This document shows, piece by piece, positions 32,660 through 42,348 of a stretch of DNA of 64,000 nucleotides (positions are counted from its first letter, which is position 1; every line of letters starts with the position of its first letter). The notes under the pieces were generated by a model. The model was not told where the DNA came from. It searched no databases and saw nothing but the letters and a program-made list of their open reading frames with translations. The position numbers and the translations under genes were made by a program. Source of the stretch: Halobacteroides halobius DSM 5150 (lineage in GTDB: Bacteria; Bacillota; Halanaerobiia; Halobacteroidales; Halobacteroidaceae); contig NC_019978.1 of the NCBI RefSeq assembly GCF_000328625.1, forward strand, positions 1,302,001-1,366,000, read 5' to 3'.

Positions 32660-33862
32660 ATGAATGATCAAGCTAGAAAAACAAAACAAAAGCTGATTAA
32701 AGAATTTGGAGATAATGGAAATCCAATTAAAGTTGCTCAAGCACCAGGTAGAGTTAATTTAATTGGTGGTCATACAGATTATAATGATGGTTTTGTTTTA
32801 CCAGTTGCTATTGATAGAGAAGTTACAATAGCAGTTCAACCTCGAGATGATCAACAAGTTAAAGCTTATTCTTTAGATTTTGCTACTGAAGTTTCATTTT
32901 CTTTAGCTAATATTAAATATAATGAAAAAACACAATGGATTAATTATTTACAAGGGGTAGCTAAGTTTTTACTAGAAGAAGACTATCAATTGCAAGGAAT
33001 GAATCTAGTCTTAACTGGAAATGTTCCTCAAGGGGCAGGTTTAAGCTCTTCTGCTGCTTTAGAAGTAGCTACTGCTCTTGCGTTTGAATTAACAAATGAT
33101 TTTAAACTAGATAGAGTACAAATGGCTAAAATATGTCGGAAGGCTGAAAATGAATTTGTTGGTGTTAGTTGTGGGATTATGGACCAATTTATTTCTGCTT
33201 TAGGAAAGAAAGATAATGCCTTATTTATTGATTGTCGGAGTCATCAGTATCAGTTAGCTTCTTTTGGAACTAGCGAGATTAAGATAGTAGTAGCAAATAC
33301 TAATGTAGAGCATAGCTTAGTAGACTCAGCTTATAATCAAAGGTTAAAAGAATGTCAAAAAGGAGTTAAATTGTTTAATCAATTACTAGATCAAGATGTA
33401 GCTGCCTTAAGAGATGTATCTATAGACCAATTTAAAAAATATGAAGATCAACTACCGCTAGTTGTAAGAAAAAGATGTGAACATGTTATCTGTGAAAACA
33501 ATAGAGTCACTAAAGCAATTAAAGCTTTAAAAAATAATAAATTGGAAAAAGTAGGAGCTTTAATTACTCAGTCGCACCAAAGTTTACAAGAGTTATATGA
33601 AGTAAGTTGTGATGAATTAGATTTAATGGTTGCTTTAGCTTTAGAAATCGATGGAGTATTAGGCTCTAGAATGACTGGAGCAGGCTTTGGTGGTTCTACA
33701 GTTAATTTAGTTAAGGAAGGAGCTGTTGATGAGTTTAAAAGTAAAGTAGCTAAGGAATATCAAACCCAAACAGGAATAGAACCAGATATTTATATTTGTA
33801 GTATTGAAGATGGAGCTCATGAAGTTAAATTAGAGCAAGAAGTTTGCAAGTCTACTAACTAA
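32660..33862 (+). CDS. galK: Galactokinase
   Basis: A 400-residue GHMP kinase phosphorylating galactose at C1. The signature region reads GRVNLIGGHTDYNDGFVLP (from G30), the phosphate-binding loop is PQGAGLSSSAALE, and the catalytic Asp is in GIMDQFIS. One oddity: the normally Asp/Glu residue before HTDY is Gly37 here (codons GGT GGT), a position that contacts galactose in known structures. The start follows GGGGAGGG. Position between galE and galT supports the assignment. Confidence 0.93.
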   Translation: MNDQARKTKQKLIKEFGDNGNPIKVAQAPGRVNLIGGHTDYNDGFVLPVAIDREVTIAVQPRDDQQVKAYSLDFATEVSFSLANIKYNEKTQWINYLQGVAKFLLEEDYQLQGMNLVLTGNVPQGAGLSSSAALEVATALAFELTNDFKLDRVQMAKICRKAENEFVGVSCGIMDQFISALGKKDNALFIDCRSHQYQLASFGTSEIKIVVANTNVEHSLVDSAYNQRLKECQKGVKLFNQLLDQDVAALRDVSIDQFKKYEDQLPLVVRKRCEHVICENNRVTKAIKALKNNKLEKVGALITQSHQSLQELYEVSCDELDLMVALALEIDGVLGSRMTGAGFGGSTVNLVKEGAVDEFKSKVAKEYQTQTGIEPDIYICSIEDGAHEVKLEQEVCKSTN

Positions 33863-33920
33863 ATCAACAAAAACTTTATTAATTTAATTAATTTATTATT
33901 TTGGTTAAGGAGGGATTATT

Positions 33921-34865
33921 ATTATCAACCAGGGAACTTATAAAGGATTAAAAAGTATTGTGTTAGAAAATGATTTATTAAGGATAGAATTCCTTCCTCA
34001 GTATGGAGGAAAAATGGCTTCTCTAAGTCATAAAGAAACAGATAGAGAATTTTTATTTCAAAGTGAGCAAGAAAAACTGGAAATTCCAGAATATGCTGCT
34101 GACTTTTTAGCCTATGATTCCAGTGGTTTTGATGAAATATTTCCCAGTGTAGATGCTAGTTTTTATCCAGATGGGGATTGGAAAGCAACACCAATTCCCG
34201 ACCATGGTGAAGTATGGACTTTACCATGGGATTTAAAGGTTAAAGATGAAGTTATTAAATTATCAGTTGTTAGTCCTAGATTTCCTTATAAATTGAAAAA
34301 AGAAATTAATTTAGAAAACAAAAAAATAAGGATTGATTATACAGTAACTAATTTTTCACGCCAGGAATTTAAATTTATTTGGTGTGCTCATGCTTTATTA
34401 AATTGTAATCCTAAACATACTAAGATTATTTTTCCTCCAGGCGAAGATAAAATAATTAATCTCGAAACTTCAAGTGAACACCTAGGAGATTGGGGAAAAA
34501 TATATGATTATCCCATTGTTACAACAGAAAATAATACAGAAATTGATATGAGCAGAGTAGAATCTAAAAGTGCTAATAACTGTGAGAAATTTTATATTCC
34601 ACATAAGTTAGAAGAAGGTAAATGCGGAGTAGAATATGAAGATACCCAGGAACGGTTAATGTATAAGTTTCCCGTTGATAAAGTACCTTATTTAGGAGTT
34701 TGGAAGACTCAAGGAGGATATAGAGGAGATTATAATATTGCTTTAGAACCTTGCACAGGAATTTATGATGATTTATATGTAGCAGATAAAATTAATAAAG
34801 TAGCAACAATTCCAGCGCAAGATACTTATAAATGGTATTTAGAAATGAAAGTAGAAAATTATTAG
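33921..34865 (+). CDS. Aldose 1-epimerase-like (mutarotase superfamily) protein
   Basis: About 314 residues of the galactose-mutarotase-like fold (LLRIEFLPQYGGKMASL, later WCAHALLNCNP, where the His is the likely catalytic residue). The first ATG/GTG-type start (GTG 33960) has no SD. A strong AAGGAGGG at 33907-33914 precedes an in-frame run of ATT codons and the sequence INQGTYKGLKSIVLEND, which looks like the conserved N-terminus of this family. I therefore place the start at the ATT at about 33921. The substrate is probably a hexose handled by the flanking galK and alpha-galactosidase genes. Confidence 0.75.
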   Translation: MINQGTYKGLKSIVLENDLLRIEFLPQYGGKMASLSHKETDREFLFQSEQEKLEIPEYAADFLAYDSSGFDEIFPSVDASFYPDGDWKATPIPDHGEVWTLPWDLKVKDEVIKLSVVSPRFPYKLKKEINLENKKIRIDYTVTNFSRQEFKFIWCAHALLNCNPKHTKIIFPPGEDKIINLETSSEHLGDWGKIYDYPIVTTENNTEIDMSRVESKSANNCEKFYIPHKLEEGKCGVEYEDTQERLMYKFPVDKVPYLGVWKTQGGYRGDYNIALEPCTGIYDDLYVADKINKVATIPAQDTYKWYLEMKVENY

Positions 34866-34875
34866 GAGGTAAATT

Positions 34876-37119
34876 ATGGGGGTCTTTTATAATAAAGCTA
34901 AACAAACTTTTCATTTACAAACTAAAGGGACTAGTTATGTGATTAAAGTATTAAAAAGTGGTCACTTAGGTCATGTATATTGGGGCAAAAAAATTAAAAA
35001 GAATAGAGATTTATCCCATTTGATTAGACATGAAGAAAGAGCATTAGAACCATATTTGTCTCCCAAAAATGAAGATTTTCATGATGAAAGTTATTCTTTA
35101 GATATAATTCCACAAGAATATCCAGCTTATGGTCAGACTGATTATCGGCAACCAGCTTATCATGTTGAATTAGAAAATGGTTCAAGAATTAGTGATTTAA
35201 GATATCAATCACATGAAATTATTAAAGGAAAAGAAAAGTTAACAGGTTTACCAGCTACTTATGTAGAGGATAAAGAAGAAGCAAAAACTTTAAAAATAAC
35301 TTTGCAAGATAAAATAGCTAATTTAAAAGTCTCTCTTAGTTATACAGTTTATGAAAAATTTAATGCAATTACTAGATCTGTTAAATTTGTTAACAAAGGT
35401 AAACAAAATTTAAATTTAAATCGAGCTTTAAGTGCTAGTGTAGATTTTAATAATGCTAATTTTGAGTTGCTTCAATTATCAGGCTCTTGGTCTAGAGAAA
35501 GACACTTAAAAAGGAGATCTTTAGAACATGGAATTCAAGCTATTGAAAGCACAAGAGGGGCTAGTAGTCCTTATCAAAATCCTTTTTTAGCATTAGTAAG
35601 TGAAGGAGCTAATGAAGATCAAGGAGAAGCATATGGCTTTAGCTTAGTCTATAGTGGTAATTTCTTAGGACAAGTACAAGTTAATCACTTTGATCAAACT
35701 AGAGTAAATTTAGGAATTAATCCTTTTGATTTCAACTGGTTATTAGAACCAAAAGAGAGTTTCCAAGCTCCAGAGGTAGTAATGGTTTACTCTGATCAAG
35801 GAATTAATCAAATGTCACAAACTTATCATAAATTGTATCGAACAAGGTTGGCTAGAGGTGAATATAGAGATAAAGTTAGACCAATTTTAGTTAATAACTG
35901 GGAAGCAACTTACTTTGATTTTGATGAAGATAAACTATTAGACTTAGCAGAAACTGCTAGTGATTTAGGAATTGAATTATTTGTTTTAGATGATGGTTGG
36001 TTTGGTAAACGAGATGATGATAGGTCATCGTTAGGAGATTGGTTTGTAGATGAAAGAAAGCTTCCTAATGGATTAGATAGTTTAGGAGAAAAAATTGAAA
36101 ATTTAGATATGGACTTTGGTTTATGGTTTGAGCCAGAAATGATTTCACCAGATAGTGATTTATATCGAGCTCATCCCGACTGGTGTATTCATGTGCCAGA
36201 GAGAGGACGATCTAAAGGAAGACATCAGTTGATATTAGATTTATCTAGAAAAGAAGTACAAGATAAACTGATTAAGATGTTATCTGATATTTTAGAAAAT
36301 GCTCCAATTAGTTATGTTAAGTGGGATATGAATCGTCATATGACAGAGATTGGTTCAGCCGACCTTCCTCCAGAGAGACAAAAAGAACTTCCACATCGCT
36401 ATATGTTAGGATTGTATAGAATTTTAGAAAAATTAACCACAGAATTCTCTGATATTTTATTTGAAAGTTGTGCTAGTGGAGGGGGTAGATTTGATCCAGG
36501 AATGTTATATTATATGCCACAAACCTGGACTAGTGATGATACTGATGCAGTAGAAAGATTAAAAATTCAATATGGAACAAGTATAGTCTATCCATTAAGC
36601 TCAATGGGAGCTCATGTATCCGCAGTACCAAATCACCAAACAGGGAGAATCACTTCTTTAGATATGAGAGGCGATGTAGCTAAATTTGGGATGTTTGGCT
36701 ATGAATTAGATTTAACTGAAATGACAAATGAAGAAAAGAAAATTATCAAGGAACAAATAGCAGAGTATAAGGAAATTAGAGAGTTAATTCAAAAAGGAGA
36801 ATTTTATAGATTAATTAGTCCTTTTGAAGGAGATGGCAACCTAACAGCGTGGATGGTAGTAGCAGAGGATAAAAGTGAAGCTTATGTAGGTTGTTATAGA
36901 GTCTTAACTAAACCAAACCCTAAGTTTTATAGTTTAAAACTTAAGGGGTTGAATCCAGAGCAAAATTATAAAGTAGTAGGCACAGATAAAGTATATGGTG
37001 GAGATGAATTAATGTATGCTGGATTGAATTTACCAGAGATGTTTAATGGAATAGATCTTTCTAAGATGAAAGGTGATTTCCAAAGTTATGTTTGGAGATT
37101 AAGAGTAATTGAGAATTGA
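34876..37119 (+). CDS. Alpha-galactosidase, glycoside hydrolase family 36
   Basis: 747 residues with the GH36 layout: an N-terminal beta-sandwich (about 1-320), a TIM barrel (about 330-660) and a C-terminal beta domain. The nucleophile is D484 in VKWDMNRH and the acid/base D554 in TWTSDDTDA; LFVLDDGWFGKRDDD and SCASGGGRFDPG also match. There is no signal peptide, so it hydrolyses imported raffinose-type or other alpha-galactosides. It follows AGGAGG, 10 bases after the mutarotase-like gene. Confidence 0.95.
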   Translation: MGVFYNKAKQTFHLQTKGTSYVIKVLKSGHLGHVYWGKKIKKNRDLSHLIRHEERALEPYLSPKNEDFHDESYSLDIIPQEYPAYGQTDYRQPAYHVELENGSRISDLRYQSHEIIKGKEKLTGLPATYVEDKEEAKTLKITLQDKIANLKVSLSYTVYEKFNAITRSVKFVNKGKQNLNLNRALSASVDFNNANFELLQLSGSWSRERHLKRRSLEHGIQAIESTRGASSPYQNPFLALVSEGANEDQGEAYGFSLVYSGNFLGQVQVNHFDQTRVNLGINPFDFNWLLEPKESFQAPEVVMVYSDQGINQMSQTYHKLYRTRLARGEYRDKVRPILVNNWEATYFDFDEDKLLDLAETASDLGIELFVLDDGWFGKRDDDRSSLGDWFVDERKLPNGLDSLGEKIENLDMDFGLWFEPEMISPDSDLYRAHPDWCIHVPERGRSKGRHQLILDLSRKEVQDKLIKMLSDILENAPISYVKWDMNRHMTEIGSADLPPERQKELPHRYMLGLYRILEKLTTEFSDILFESCASGGGRFDPGMLYYMPQTWTSDDTDAVERLKIQYGTSIVYPLSSMGAHVSAVPNHQTGRITSLDMRGDVAKFGMFGYELDLTEMTNEEKKIIKEQIAEYKEIRELIQKGEFYRLISPFEGDGNLTAWMVVAEDKSEAYVGCYRVLTKPNPKFYSLKLKGLNPEQNYKVVGTDKVYGGDELMYAGLNLPEMFNGIDLSKMKGDFQSYVWRLRVIEN

Positions 37120-37150
37120 TAATTGACAATGTACAATTAAAATTGTTCAG
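37119..37150. repeat. Short copy of the AATTGACAATG repeat
   Basis: ATAATTGACAATGTACAATT lies right after the alpha-galactosidase stop codon, continuing to AAATTGTTC. It shares its core with the repeats at 32493-32645 and 57045-57295. The remaining spacer up to galT shows no feature I can support. Confidence 0.5.
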
Positions 37151-37262
37151 TCAAGGTAACATAATGATATAAAGTGTAACTTCAGGAGATTTATCACCAA
37201 GTGATCGTCAGACTTGAATACAAGGTTAAGGCTAAATCAATTAAACAAAAGGAGGGCCAACT

Positions 37263-38804
37263 ATGAGTCAGATTGATAGCACCTTAGAAATAGAGAAGTT
37301 ACTTAAGTATGGTCGAGCAAAAGGTTTATTGGGTAAATGGGATGTAGTGCCCGCTCGTAATGGCATTATGGACTTACTTAATATTAAAGAACCTGCTACA
37401 ATAACTTATCGAGAACTTGATTGTCAAGTGCCTGATTCCCCACAACAGATTTTAGATAATCTACTTGATTATGCAGCCCAAGAAGAAATACTAGAAAAAA
37501 ACACAATAACTTATAGGGATTTATTCGATACAAAAATAATGGGCCAACTAATGCCTAGACAATCAGAAGTAGCTAAAAATTTCTGGCAAATAGCTAAGCA
37601 AGACTCAATGAAAGAAGCAACAGATAATTACTACTCCTTGTCTAAAAATTCTAATTATATTAGACAAGATAGAATAGCTAAAAATATGTCTTGGACTACT
37701 GCAACTGAATATGGAGATTTAGAGATAACAATTAACTTATCCAAACCAGAAAAGGACCCAGAAGCCATTGCTGATGCTAAAGAACAAGAAGAAATTGATT
37801 ATCCTAGTTGTTATTTATGTTTAGATAATGTAGGTTATCCCGGGCGTTTAGATCATCCAGCTCGACAAACACATCGTGTAATACCACTTACTTTAGAAAA
37901 TGAAGAGTGGTTTTTACAATATTCTCCTTATGTTTATTATGATGAACATTGTATTGTGTTTTATAAAGAGCATAGTCCAATGAGTATTAATCAAAAAACT
38001 TTTGCAACTTTATTTGATTTTGTAGATCAAATTCCCCATTATTTCTTAGGGTCAAATGCAGACTTACCACTAGTCGGAGGGTCTATCTTAAACCATGATC
38101 ACTTCCAAGGTGGTAATCATACTTTCCCTATGGAAAAAGCAAAAACAGAAGAAGAATTTTCTCATCCAGATTTCCCAGAAGTAAAGGTTGGTATAGTTAA
38201 TTGGCCCATGTCAGTAGTTAGACTTAAAGCTAAAGATACTAACCAATTAGTAGAATTAGGTGGTCTAATCCATCGTACTTGGAAAGAATATAGCGACTTA
38301 GAAAGAGATATTAAAGCATATAGTAATGGAGAGCGACATAATACAGTAACTCCTATTGCTAGAAAAAAGGAAGATTATTTTGAATTGGATTTAGTTTTAA
38401 GAAATAATAGAAAATCTGAACAATACCCTTTTGGTATCTTTCATCCTCATAAAGGATTACATCATATTAAAAAGGAGAATATAGGCTTAATAGAAGTAAT
38501 GGGGCGAGCTATCTTACCAGGTAGGTTAAAGAAAGAATTAAAAGAAATTAAAAAGTTTTTGACTGGAGAACGAAAGTATAACAAAAATATAGTTAATGAC
38601 AAGTTAGCTACACATAATAACTGGATAGAAGAAATGCTAGAGGTTTATGGTAGTAATCTTACAGAAAATAAAGCTCAAGAAATCTTAGAAACAGAAGTGG
38701 GAAAGAAATTCAAGCAAGTTTTAGAGGATGCTGGAGTTTATAAAAGAAATAAAAATGGAGAGCAAGGTTTCAAAACTTTTTTTAAAGAAGTTGGAATTAA
38801 ATAA
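37263..38804 (+). CDS. galT: UDP-glucose--hexose-1-phosphate uridylyltransferase (GalT type 2)
   Basis: 513 residues of the long Firmicute-type GalT family, transferring UMP from UDP-glucose to galactose 1-phosphate. Characteristic segments are YPSCYLCLDNVGYPGR, HPARQTHRVIPL, YYDEHCIVF and GGSILNHDHFQGG, where the histidines form the active site. The start follows AGGAGGG. It completes the Leloir set with galK and galE and is followed by a terminator. Confidence 0.95.
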   Translation: MSQIDSTLEIEKLLKYGRAKGLLGKWDVVPARNGIMDLLNIKEPATITYRELDCQVPDSPQQILDNLLDYAAQEEILEKNTITYRDLFDTKIMGQLMPRQSEVAKNFWQIAKQDSMKEATDNYYSLSKNSNYIRQDRIAKNMSWTTATEYGDLEITINLSKPEKDPEAIADAKEQEEIDYPSCYLCLDNVGYPGRLDHPARQTHRVIPLTLENEEWFLQYSPYVYYDEHCIVFYKEHSPMSINQKTFATLFDFVDQIPHYFLGSNADLPLVGGSILNHDHFQGGNHTFPMEKAKTEEEFSHPDFPEVKVGIVNWPMSVVRLKAKDTNQLVELGGLIHRTWKEYSDLERDIKAYSNGERHNTVTPIARKKEDYFELDLVLRNNRKSEQYPFGIFHPHKGLHHIKKENIGLIEVMGRAILPGRLKKELKEIKKFLTGERKYNKNIVNDKLATHNNWIEEMLEVYGSNLTENKAQEILETEVGKKFKQVLEDAGVYKRNKNGEQGFKTFFKEVGIK

Positions 38805-38814
38805 TCATACTTTT

Positions 38815-38840
38815 AAGCCCCTAATGGGGCTTATTTTTTT
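38815..38840 (+). terminator. Intrinsic terminator after galT
   Basis: AAGCCCCTAATGGGGCTT followed by ATTTTTTT. It closes the galactose region. Confidence 0.88.
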
Positions 38841-38868
38841 AATAATCAGGTTCATTCTCTTTTATTCC

Positions 38869-38898
38869 TTGAAAAAAGAAAGAAAAAACAGATATAAT
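38869..38898 (+). promoter_or_regulatory. Promoter of a 23-codon ORF
   Basis: TTGAAA (38869-38874) and TATAAT (38893-38898) have 18-base spacing, about 40 bases before the SD and ATG of the small ORF at 38936. Confidence 0.65.
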
Positions 38899-38935
38899 AT
38901 AAATGTAAAGTATAATTTAATAAAGGAGTGATATT

Positions 38936-39007
38936 ATGTCAGATGATGAAGTGTTATCCCAAGATGAGATAGATGATCTAGTAAATGATCTTGTAGATGA
39001 TGATTAA
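38936..39007 (+). CDS. 23-residue acidic microprotein resembling the FliM/FliY N-terminus
   Basis: This ORF is too short for usual gene calling but has its own promoter and a good SD (AAAGGAGTG, seven bases before the ATG). The peptide begins MSDDEVLSQDEIDDLV and ends NDLVDDD, with nine Asp among 23 residues. The block LSQDEIDxLV is the N-terminal segment of flagellar switch proteins FliM and FliY, which binds phosphorylated CheY. Here it stands alone with no switch-protein domain following. It could be a microprotein that titrates CheY-type regulators, or a relic of a lost fliM/fliY. The only long ORF beyond it is fxsA, on the opposite strand. Confidence 0.5.
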   Translation: MSDDEVLSQDEIDDLVNDLVDDD

Positions 39008-39147
39008 TAGTCATCGTATAAAACTATTTATCCCTCCTGACAATATATAGCAATCGTGATATTTAAATGATATATTACATTAAAAGTTAAGTTAAATAAC
39101 AGGAATTAATAATAGTTTGTAAGGGGGGATAATAAATTATTGGTCTA

Positions 39148-39588
39148 TTAATCTTCATCATTGTCCTCAACTATATCAATAGTTTGACTTTCGTCACTAT
39201 CTTTAGAGAAAAATTGAATTCTACCAGTAGCAATCAACTTTTTTAATCGTCCCTTAGTTATTTTTTTGATATAAGGTCTAGTAAAAGGTAAAATACAAGC
39301 AAAACCACTTATATCAGTTAATAAACCTGGTGTGATTAATAAAACGCCACCGATTAATATCAATAAACCATCTACTACACTATCTGCTGGCATTCTACCT
39401 TGAGATAAAGAATAATTTATCTTTTTAATAACAGCAGTACCCTGCTTTTTAGCTAGACCAGCTCCTAACATCCCCGTAATACCTACTAAACCTATAGCTA
39501 ACCAACTACTTAAATGAATACTTATTTGAATTAACAAAAATAACTCTACCAATGGAATAATGGTAAATAAGATAACAAGTTTAAGCAC
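39148..39588 (-). CDS. fxsA: FxsA family membrane protein
   Basis: A 146-residue protein with hydrophobic segments near 5-22, 26-45 and 74-100 and a charged cytoplasmic tail (SDESQTIDIVEDNDED). IPLVELFLLIQ and the DGLLILIGGVLLITPGLLTD segment mark the FxsA family, known for relieving exclusion of phage T7 by the F factor in E. coli; the general role is unclear. It starts at GTG after AGGAGGGG. Confidence 0.88.
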   Translation of the reverse strand: MLKLVILFTIIPLVELFLLIQISIHLSSWLAIGLVGITGMLGAGLAKKQGTAVIKKINYSLSQGRMPADSVVDGLLILIGGVLLITPGLLTDISGFACILPFTRPYIKKITKGRLKKLIATGRIQFFSKDSDESQTIDIVEDNDED

Positions 39589-39734
39589 TATACCCCTCCT
39601 AGATCCAGATTTTAATACTTAGTTATATGTATATTCAGCATCTTAAAAAAAGTTCATGGCAATAAAAACCAAAAAGATATAAAGCAGGTGAAATTTATTT
39701 TTTAAAGAATAAATTATATAGGTAAGGAGGAGTT

Positions 39735-41465
39735 ATGTTAAAACAGAAGTCATGGTTAATATTAGGACTTATAATAGGTATAGTAATAACTGTTATATTT
39801 GCCAGTGGACTGTTAAAAGACTTAGAGTTGGTCACCTATGATTATAGATTATTGTTTAAAAGTTTATTTACTGTAAATAGACAAGATAAAATAGTCATTG
39901 TAAAAATAGATCAATTTTCTCTTGATAAATTAGGGGGGTGGCCTTGGCCTAGAAGATATCATGCCCAATTAATTAAAATATTAAATCAAGCAGGGGCCAA
40001 GTTAATCGGCTTTGATATCTTATTTGATCTTCCTTCAACAGCAAAGGAAGATCAACAATTAAAAAAAGCAGTTAGTAAAGCCCAGAATGTTTTTTTACCG
40101 TCTACTTTAGATTTACAAGTAGTTAAGACTTTAACAGATGAAGAGATTAATATCCAACAAATAAATACTCCACTGACTAAATTTAAAAGAGTTGCTGCCG
40201 GAGGAGGTTATCTTAATTTATTACCTGATAGAGATGGTAAGATCAGACGCCTTACTATAATTAATACTAAAAAGATTTCTCCTTTTAGTATTAATTTGGC
40301 CCGTAGTTATAATAATGTTAGTATAGATTTAAAGAAGCAAGATTTATTGATTAATTTTCATTACCAGACAGACTACTTCAAACAAATTTCATATAGTAAA
40401 GTATTAAATGGTAATTTTACTACAGGAACCTTTAAAGATAAAATCGTACTTATAGGGGCTACAGATGATGCTTTACAAGATTACTTAATGACTCCTTTAG
40501 CTTTAATTAAAGGTTTTATTCCTGGGATTATAGTACAAGCAGAAATTATAGATAATTATTTGCAAGATTCTTTTATCCACAAGTTAAGTTTAGTTAATAC
40601 TAGTATTTTGGTTTTATTATCTAGTTTAATATTGGCTTATCTTTATAAAATGCTGTCACCTTTTACTGGAATAATATTAACTATAGTAGCTTTAATTTTA
40701 ATAGTTATTATTAGTTGTTGGGGATTGATTAACTTTAATTTATTTATTCCCCTTATACCTTTTATATTAGTTACTATCCTAAATTTAATTTTTAATAATT
40801 TGGTTGCTTACTTGCAGATAGAAAAGCGAAAAGATAGATTGCAGACTGTTTTTGCTCGTTATTTAGCTCCTGAAGTTATAGAAAGAATGGTTAACTTATC
40901 TGATAAAGATTATCTAAAAGGGGAAAGAAGAGAGATTTCAGTTTTATTTGTTGATTTAGTAGGGTTTACTAATTTTGCAGAAAATAAAACCTCAGATCAA
41001 GTTGTTAATGTGCTGAATCGTTATTTTGCAGTAATAACAGAGGAGTGTTTTAAACTAGATGGAACTTTAGATAAATTCTTAGGGGATGGAGCAATGATTT
41101 TCTTTGGGGCTCCTACTCAACAAAACGATCATGCTAATAAAGCTGTACAGTTGGCCCTAAATATCCAAGAGAAGATTGAAAACAACCCTGAATTTCCCTT
41201 ACGAGTTACTATAGGGATTAATACAGGCTTGGCTTTAGTAGGTAATATTGGTTCTAAAAAAAGAAGTGATTATACGGCTATTGGGGATGTAGTAAATACT
41301 GCTGCTAGAATAGAAACAGAAGCTAAGACTAATCAAATTTTAATTGGGGAAGAAACTTATCATACTATAAAGAATAAATTTTTAGTTCAAAAAAAAGCAA
41401 AGGTTAAAGTAAAAGGTAAAGAAAAAGAGGTTAAAATATATCAAGTAATCAAGGAGGAAAGTTAA
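39735..41465 (+). CDS. CHASE2-domain adenylate cyclase (class III)
   Basis: 576 residues. One N-terminal membrane segment (about 7-24) is followed by an extracytoplasmic CHASE2 sensor (about 30-285), three closely spaced membrane segments (about 288-355) and a class III cyclase domain (about 395-560). Metal ligands are D407 (LFVDLVGF) and D451 (FLGDGAM). The purine-selecting pair is K447 and T514, as in cyanobacterial-type adenylate rather than guanylate cyclases. It probably makes cAMP in response to an external or envelope signal. The next gene overlaps its stop codon by one base, and a CRP-type regulator follows, forming a probable signalling operon. Confidence 0.9.
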   Translation: MLKQKSWLILGLIIGIVITVIFASGLLKDLELVTYDYRLLFKSLFTVNRQDKIVIVKIDQFSLDKLGGWPWPRRYHAQLIKILNQAGAKLIGFDILFDLPSTAKEDQQLKKAVSKAQNVFLPSTLDLQVVKTLTDEEINIQQINTPLTKFKRVAAGGGYLNLLPDRDGKIRRLTIINTKKISPFSINLARSYNNVSIDLKKQDLLINFHYQTDYFKQISYSKVLNGNFTTGTFKDKIVLIGATDDALQDYLMTPLALIKGFIPGIIVQAEIIDNYLQDSFIHKLSLVNTSILVLLSSLILAYLYKMLSPFTGIILTIVALILIVIISCWGLINFNLFIPLIPFILVTILNLIFNNLVAYLQIEKRKDRLQTVFARYLAPEVIERMVNLSDKDYLKGERREISVLFVDLVGFTNFAENKTSDQVVNVLNRYFAVITEECFKLDGTLDKFLGDGAMIFFGAPTQQNDHANKAVQLALNIQEKIENNPEFPLRVTIGINTGLALVGNIGSKKRSDYTAIGDVVNTAARIETEAKTNQILIGEETYHTIKNKFLVQKKAKVKVKGKEKEVKIYQVIKEES

Positions 41466-42331
41466 TGAGAAATTATAAAAAGATTATATTAATTGCAATT
41501 TTAACAGTTTTGATTTTGAATCTTTTTCCTAGACAGACATTAGCTAATACAACAATAAAATTAAAACATCTAGAAGGGAAGGTGCTTTATAAAGAAGATG
41601 GTTGGTGGTTCTTTACTAATAAGTGGAAGCAAGTTAAGAGCCAAGTTGAACTAGAAGTAGGAGATAAAATAAGAACGAAAACAGATAGTAAAGCAGTACT
41701 AATCTTTACTAATCAAGCCCAGGTATTAATTGAGGACCAATCAAAGCTAGAAGTTACTAAAAATCAGGCTGGAAAATTAGATTTAAAGAAGCTAAAACTT
41801 ACTATTGGAGAAGTAATAGTTAAATTTATTGATCAGTTTGGGGGGCGCTTTAAAATCGAGACTCCATCAGCTGTAGCAGGAGTTAGAGGGACTACTTTTA
41901 GTGTAGAGGTTACTAACAGTCAGGTTACCAAAGTAGCAGTTACAGAGGGTAAAGTAGCAGTTAGCTCTGCTGTAGGAGAAGTAAAAATTACTGCAGGACA
42001 GATGGCTAAGGTTAAAAATAAACAGACAAAACCTCAAGTTAGTGCTATCTCAGCTAAAGGTAAAATAAAGTGGCATAAGAAAAAGAAATGGCTAAAGAAG
42101 ACTAAACAATGGGCCCAGGAAGTTAAGAAGAAGGTTAAACAGATGATAAAAGAACAGAAGCAAAAAGCTAAAGAAAAGAAAAAAGCAGGAAAAGATAATA
42201 AACCAAATAATATACCTGCAGATAATTCTCAAAACCCCACGGTTAATAAAAACAAGGGCCAAAGTAACCAATCAACAAACAATTCTGCATCAACTAAAGC
42301 AAAGAAAAGCCAGGGCAAGGGCAAAAGGTAA
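41465..42331 (+). CDS. Exported FecR-domain protein with Lys-rich tail
   Basis: 288 residues. A signal peptide (about 1-28, ending TLA) precedes a FecR domain (about 50-185) with the typical RFKIETPSAVAGVRGTTFSV and VTEGKVAV segments. Residues 200-288 are rich in Lys, Gln and Asn and look disordered, perhaps binding envelope polymers. FecR domains often accompany CHASE2 proteins; here the start overlaps the cyclase stop, so the two are translationally coupled. It may be a periplasmic partner of the CHASE2 sensor (inference). Confidence 0.85.
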   Translation: MRNYKKIILIAILTVLILNLFPRQTLANTTIKLKHLEGKVLYKEDGWWFFTNKWKQVKSQVELEVGDKIRTKTDSKAVLIFTNQAQVLIEDQSKLEVTKNQAGKLDLKKLKLTIGEVIVKFIDQFGGRFKIETPSAVAGVRGTTFSVEVTNSQVTKVAVTEGKVAVSSAVGEVKITAGQMAKVKNKQTKPQVSAISAKGKIKWHKKKKWLKKTKQWAQEVKKKVKQMIKEQKQKAKEKKKAGKDNKPNNIPADNSQNPTVNKNKGQSNQSTNNSASTKAKKSQGKGKR

Positions 42332-42348
42332 TTTAGGAGGTAGATGTT

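Noticed and set aside
38728-38931. 67-codon plus-strand ORF running across the galT end
   Set aside because: It starts inside galT in another frame, crosses the terminator and has no SD.
39121-39250. AAGGGGGG followed by an ATT-initiated plus-strand frame of about 36 codons
   Set aside because: It lies antisense to fxsA and its residues look like a shadow of that gene.
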